A stretch of 9,789 nucleotides of DNA. Source: Pseudomonadota bacterium (lineage in GTDB: Bacteria; Pseudomonadota; Alphaproteobacteria; Rhizobiales; Hyphomicrobiaceae). The notes beneath the pieces are model-generated. The model was not told where the DNA came from, made no database searches, and worked only from the letters and a program-made list of their open reading frames with translations. Below, one piece after another: positions 6,729 to 9,789 of the stretch. Each line of letters opens with the position of its first letter. Within the stretch, counting starts at the first letter, position 1. The stretch covers positions 1-9,789 of the forward strand of contig JAEWCT010000189.1 in assembly GCA_023390485.1 (NCBI GenBank), written 5' to 3'. A program made the position numbers and the translations under genes.

Positions 6729-7199
6729 ATGACGCGGAAGCAAAAGCGCGGAGTTCTGATCGGTAGCGGAGTTGCGGTGCTCGCCGTCGCACTCCTCCTA
6801 GTGCTCTTCGCGCTGAAGGACAGCATCGTCTTTTTCCATACCCCGAGCGACATCGCCGAAAAGGGCGTCCCGCCGGGCCAGCGCATTCGCCTCGGCGGTC
6901 TGGTCGAGAACGGGTCTGTCGTTCGCGGGCAAGGGACGACCATTACGTTTAAAGTAACCGATACGCTCAAAGAAATTCCGGTGACCTTTACCGGCGTGCT
7001 GCCTGATCTGTTCAAGGAAGGCCAGGGCGTCGTCGCCGAAGGCACGCTCGACGCCAGCGGCAACTTCAAGGCCGACAGCGTGCTGGCGAAGCATGACGAA
7101 AATTATATGCCTCGGGACGTGGCGAAGGCGCTCGAAGCGAAAGGCGTCAAACTCGGCGCCAGCGCCCATCCGGGTCAGTTGAAGGCATCGATGCCCTAG
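6729..7199 (+). CDS. ccmE: Cytochrome c maturation heme chaperone CcmE (CycJ)
   Basis: A 156-residue periplasmic heme chaperone that covalently holds heme delivered by CcmABCD and passes it to CcmF. A single N-terminal anchor (about residues 8-29, [20 protein letters not shown]) is followed by the OB-fold barrel: [45 protein letters not shown] and GVVAEGTL. The heme-attachment motif HxxxY is intact as HDENY, with His122 forming the covalent bond and Tyr126 the usual axial ligand. Upstream AGGA (6719-6722) is 6 nt from ATG 6729. The stop at 7197-7199 is 11 nt before ccmF, so the two genes are surely cotranscribed. Length and tail are normal for the family. Confidence 0.97.
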   Translation: MTRKQKRGVLIGSGVAVLAVALLLVLFALKDSIVFFHTPSDIAEKGVPPGQRIRLGGLVENGSVVRGQGTTITFKVTDTLKEIPVTFTGVLPDLFKEGQGVVAEGTLDASGNFKADSVLAKHDENYMPRDVAKALEAKGVKLGASAHPGQLKASMP

Positions 7200-7210
7200 A
7201 AGGATTTGCC

Positions 7211-9189
7211 GTGTTTGTAGAATTCGGACATTTCGCGCTGATCCTGGCTTTGCTGGTCGCCGTCGTGCAGGTCATCGTTCCTGCGATCGGCGCCTCCATC
7301 AAGGACGAGCGGATGATGCGCGTTGCGGATCCCGCGGCGGTGTCTCAGCTCTCCTGATCGCCATCGCCTTCTTCGCGTTGATGCACGCCTACGTGACGTC
7401 GGACTTCTCGGTTCTGAACGTCGCCGAAAACTCCCATTCCACGAAGCCGCTGATCTATAAGATGGCGGGCGTCTGGGGTAATCACGAAGGCTCGATGCTG
7501 CTCTGGGTGTTGATCCTGGCGCTCTTCGGTGCGGCTGTCGCGGTCTTCGGCAACAATCTGCCGGTGACGCTGAAGGCCCGCGTTCTTGCCGTGCAGGCGT
7601 CGATTGCTGTGGCGTTCCTGCTCTTCTCGCTGCTGACGTCCAATCCCTTTGCCCGCCTCGATCCGGCACCGGCCGATGGCCGCGGCTTGAACCCGATCCT
7701 GCAGGACCCCGCGCTCGCGTTCCATCCGCCGTTTCTGTACACGGGCTATGTCGGCTTCTCGATTGCATTCTCCTTCGCGATCGCCGCGCTGATCGAAGGA
7801 CGCATCGATGCGGCCTGGGCGCGCTGGGTACGGCCCTGGACACTCGCCGCGTGGATGTTCCTGACGATCGGCATCGCGATGGGCTCGTGGTGGGCCTACT
7901 ACGAACTCGGTTGGGGCGGTTGGTGGTTCTGGGACCCGGGCGAGAACGCATCCTTCATGCCATGGCTCGCCGGAACCGCGCTTCTGCATTCCGCGCTCGT
8001 CATGGAAAAACGCGAGGCGCTGAGGATCTGGACCGTGCTTCTCGCGATCCTGACGTTCTCGCTGTCGCTGATGGGCACGTTCATCGTCCGCTCAGGCGTG
8101 CTGACGTCCGTCCATTCCTTTGCCGTTGATCCGGCGCGCGGCGTCTTCATTCTTGCCATCCTGGTTCTCTTCACCGGCGGCGGCCTCGCGCTGTTCGCTC
8201 TCCGCGCCAAGGACATGCAGGCCGGCGGCCTCTTCCAGCCGATCAGCCGCGAAGGCAGCCTCGTCCTCAATAACCTCCTCTTGGTGACGGCCGCTGCGAC
8301 GGTGCTCGTCGGCACGCTCTATCCGATGGCGCTCGAAGGCTTGACCGGCGAGAAGATTTCCGTCGGACCGCCGTTCTTCAACATGACGTTCGGTCCGCTG
8401 ATGATACCGCTGCTCGTCGCGCTGCCGATTGGACCGATGTTGGCCTGGAAGCGCGGTGACTTCGCCGGAGCGATGCAACGCCTGGCATTTGCTTTTGGCT
8501 TGGCGCTCGTCGCGCTCGTCGCCGTTTTCGCCGCCGAGTATCGCGGACCCTGGCTCGCACCGTTTGGCATCGCCCTCGGCGTCTACGTGATGGCAGGAGC
8601 CGCCATCGAATGGGCAAACAGAGTGAAAGTCGGCTCGGCCGGCTTCGATGAAATCGTTCGCCGCGCGAAAAACCTGCCACGGTCGGCCTACGGTACCCTG
8701 TTCGCCCACTTCGGCATCGGCATGCTCGTCGTCGGCATCGTCGCCACGAGCGCCTATCGCGAAGAGCATATCCAGGCGATGAAGCCGGGCGAGAGAATCG
8801 CCGTCAATGGCTACGACGTGACCTTCACCGGCATCGAGCGTGCCCGAGGACCGAATTACGTCGAAGACATCGCCGACTTCGATGTGAAGCGCGATGGCGA
8901 GACGGTCGCGCGGCTCACGCCTTCGAAGCGCCTCTACGATGCGCCTCCGCAGACGACGACGGAGTCCGGCATCTATGCAGCATGGCGCGGCGATCTCTAT
9001 CTCGTCATTGGTGATCAACAGCCCGGCGGCGGTTATGCCGTCCGCGCCTATTTCAATCCGCTCGTGCGCTTCATCTGGCTCGGGGCGTTGATCATGTTCC
9101 TCGGCGGCGGCATTTCGCTTTCCGACCGGCGCTTGCGCGTCGGCGCGCCGACGAAATCGCGCCAGCCGATTGCGGTTCCAGCGGAGTGA
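7211..9189 (+). pseudogene. ccmF: Heme lyase CcmF (CycK), split by a one-base frameshift near codon 48
   Basis: CcmF ligates heme from CcmE to apocytochrome c at the inner membrane. The reading starts at GTG 7211 with AAGGA (7200-7204) 6 nt upstream and gives the family N-terminus VFVEFGHFALILALLVAVVQ through RVADPAAVSQLS, then stops at TGA 7355-7357. The rest (LLIAIAFFALMHAYVTSDFS onward) continues in the -1 frame to TGA 9187-9189. Restoring one base after 7351 gives a 659-residue protein, a normal length, reading SQLLLIAIAF. In that numbering the WWD heme-handling segment is 227-245 (GWGGWWFWDPGEN), and the conserved histidines are 172, 260, 302 and 500, against E. coli 173, 261, 303 and 491 (from memory). 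No other lesion is seen. It may be a sequencing or assembly error, a recent knock-out, or expressed from a downstream start (TTG 7378 or ATG 7381, no Shine-Dalgarno), which would lose the first helix. Confidence 0.9.
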
Positions 9190-9668
9190 ATATCTTGCGG
9201 CGCTTTCCGGCAATCGCTCTGCTGACGATCCTGGCGTTCTTCAACGCCGCGCCGGTGGCGTTTGCCGTTCAGCCGGGCGAGATCCTTTCCGATCCCGCGC
9301 TCGAACAGCGGGCCCGGACGATCTCGGCCGAGCTTCGCTGCCTCGTTTGCCAAAATCAGTCGATCGACGATAGCGACGCCCCGCTTGCGGGCGATCTCCG
9401 CCGGCTCGTTCGCGAACGTCTCGAGGCAAAAGATTCCGACCAGCAGGTCCTCGACTATGTTGTCGCCCGCTACGGCGAATTCGTTCTTTTGAAGCCGCGT
9501 TTCGAGCTATCGACACTCCTTCTTTGGTTGACGCCCGTCCTGGTTCTGATCGGTGGCCTCATACTGGTTCTGCGCGCCGGGAAAAGGGATGTATCCAATC
9601 CGAGCGCGCCACTGACCGAGCAGGAAAAAGCCAAGCTCGACACGATCCTTACGAGCGACCGGCAGTAG
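9186..9668 (+). CDS. ccmH: Cytochrome c-type biogenesis protein CcmH (CycL)
   Basis: A membrane-anchored periplasmic thiol protein that reduces or presents the CxxCH cysteines of apocytochrome c. From GTG 9186 it has 160 residues: a signal peptide to about residue 27 (VAFA then VQPG), the domain signature [20 protein letters not shown] with redox Cys52 and Cys55, a three-helix bundle ([26 protein letters not shown]), a C-terminal membrane helix at about 110-130, and a short cytoplasmic tail. It lacks the extra TPR domain of E. coli CcmH, as expected where CcmI is separate. The start overlaps the ccmF stop as GTGA. An alternative is TTG 9195, which has GGAG at 9183-9186 with 8-nt spacing and gives 157 residues; both leave a workable signal peptide, and I cannot decide between them. 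The translational coupling shows it depends on the same transcript as ccmF. Confidence 0.95.
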   Translation: MNILRRFPAIALLTILAFFNAAPVAFAVQPGEILSDPALEQRARTISAELRCLVCQNQSIDDSDAPLAGDLRRLVRERLEAKDSDQQVLDYVVARYGEFVLLKPRFELSTLLLWLTPVLVLIGGLILVLRAGKRDVSNPSAPLTEQEKAKLDTILTSDRQ

Positions 9669-9789
9669 CCGAAATCGTCGTCTCAGAAGGCTAGATTACC
9701 AACAGTTAACGTCCCTGACATGCTGCCGTAATCCCGTGTTCGCTACGCCTCGTATTAAGGCTAGCGAAGCCTTTATTCATGTGGAGACC
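9669..9789. other. Intergenic region after ccmH; no gene start visible
   Basis: These 121 nt contain no gene I can support. They are more AT-rich than the flanking coding sequence, with patches such as GATTACCAACAGTTAAC at 9694-9710. GTGGAGA near the very end (9781-9787) would suit a ribosome binding site for a gene starting just past the window. In many rhizobia that gene is degP/htrA, but nothing here proves it. I found no promoter with two convincing boxes. Confidence 0.4.
9757..9773. other. Short hairpin downstream of ccmH
   Basis: AAGGCT-AGCGA-AGCCTT forms a perfect 6-bp stem with a 5-nt loop, followed by TATT; two further pairs form beyond one T-T mismatch. The stem is too AT-rich and short for a confident terminator. 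The left part, AAGGCTAG, also occurs as a direct repeat at 9687-9694. It might end the ccm transcript or sit in the leader of the next gene. Confidence 0.3.

Noticed and set aside
7346..7357. Programmed ribosomal frameshift in ccmF
   Set aside because: The needed shift is -1, but CAGCTCTCCTGA has no slippery X XXY YYZ heptamer, and I know of no frameshifting in this family. A missing base is simpler.
8092..9213. Long open frame on the minus strand opposite ccmF (373 codons)
   Set aside because: It lies opposite the well-conserved ccmF coding sequence; its translation is rich in charged residues and shows no recognisable domain. It is a by-product of high-GC codon use.

Overview
The window is a compact, high-GC, almost entirely plus-strand piece of chromosome from an alphaproteobacterium, most likely of the order Hyphomicrobiales (Rhizobiales). 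The main evidence is the cytochrome c maturation block ccmI-ccmE-ccmF-ccmH, in the order known in rhizobia as cycHJKL. It is preceded by a PhoP/PhoQ-like two-component pair that resembles rhizobial FeuP/FeuQ. I cannot name a genus.

Layout: (1) 1-792 is the C-terminal part of dihydrolipoamide dehydrogenase (lpd). (2) 793-951 is an intergenic stretch with a REPIN-like doublet of two inverted, hairpin-forming repeats. (3) 952-2262 is one open frame that joins a phage-type endolysin (CHAP-like TIGR02594-type domain, GH108 muramidase-like domain, peptidoglycan-binding segment) to a holin-like membrane tail. The tail keeps its own Shine-Dalgarno sequence and ATG. (4) 2349-4758 holds a small secreted PepSY-like protein, an OmpR-family response regulator and a PhoQ-like sensor kinase, the last two overlapping by 11 nt. 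(5) 4928-5407 is a glycine-zipper (17-kDa surface antigen type) lipoprotein. (6) 5544-9668 is ccmI, ccmE, ccmF and ccmH with very short gaps or overlaps. (7) 9669-9789 is the region after ccmH; it holds a small hairpin and the likely leader of the next gene (degP/htrA in many relatives, not visible here).

How the genes work together: the ccm genes carry out late steps of c-type cytochrome assembly in the periplasm. CcmE carries heme, CcmF is the heme-handling ligase core, CcmH reduces or presents the apocytochrome thiols, and CcmI chaperones apocytochrome. The two-component system and its small periplasmic neighbour probably sense the envelope, and the lipoprotein between them and ccm also belongs to the envelope. 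The endolysin/holin gene looks like a phage or gene-transfer-agent lysis cassette sitting alone among housekeeping genes.

The two most notable points are a one-base frameshift in ccmF near 7349-7357, which splits an otherwise perfectly conserved 659-residue protein, and the in-frame endolysin-holin fusion with a preserved internal ribosome binding site. I found no RNA genes, CRISPR array, transposase or integrase.
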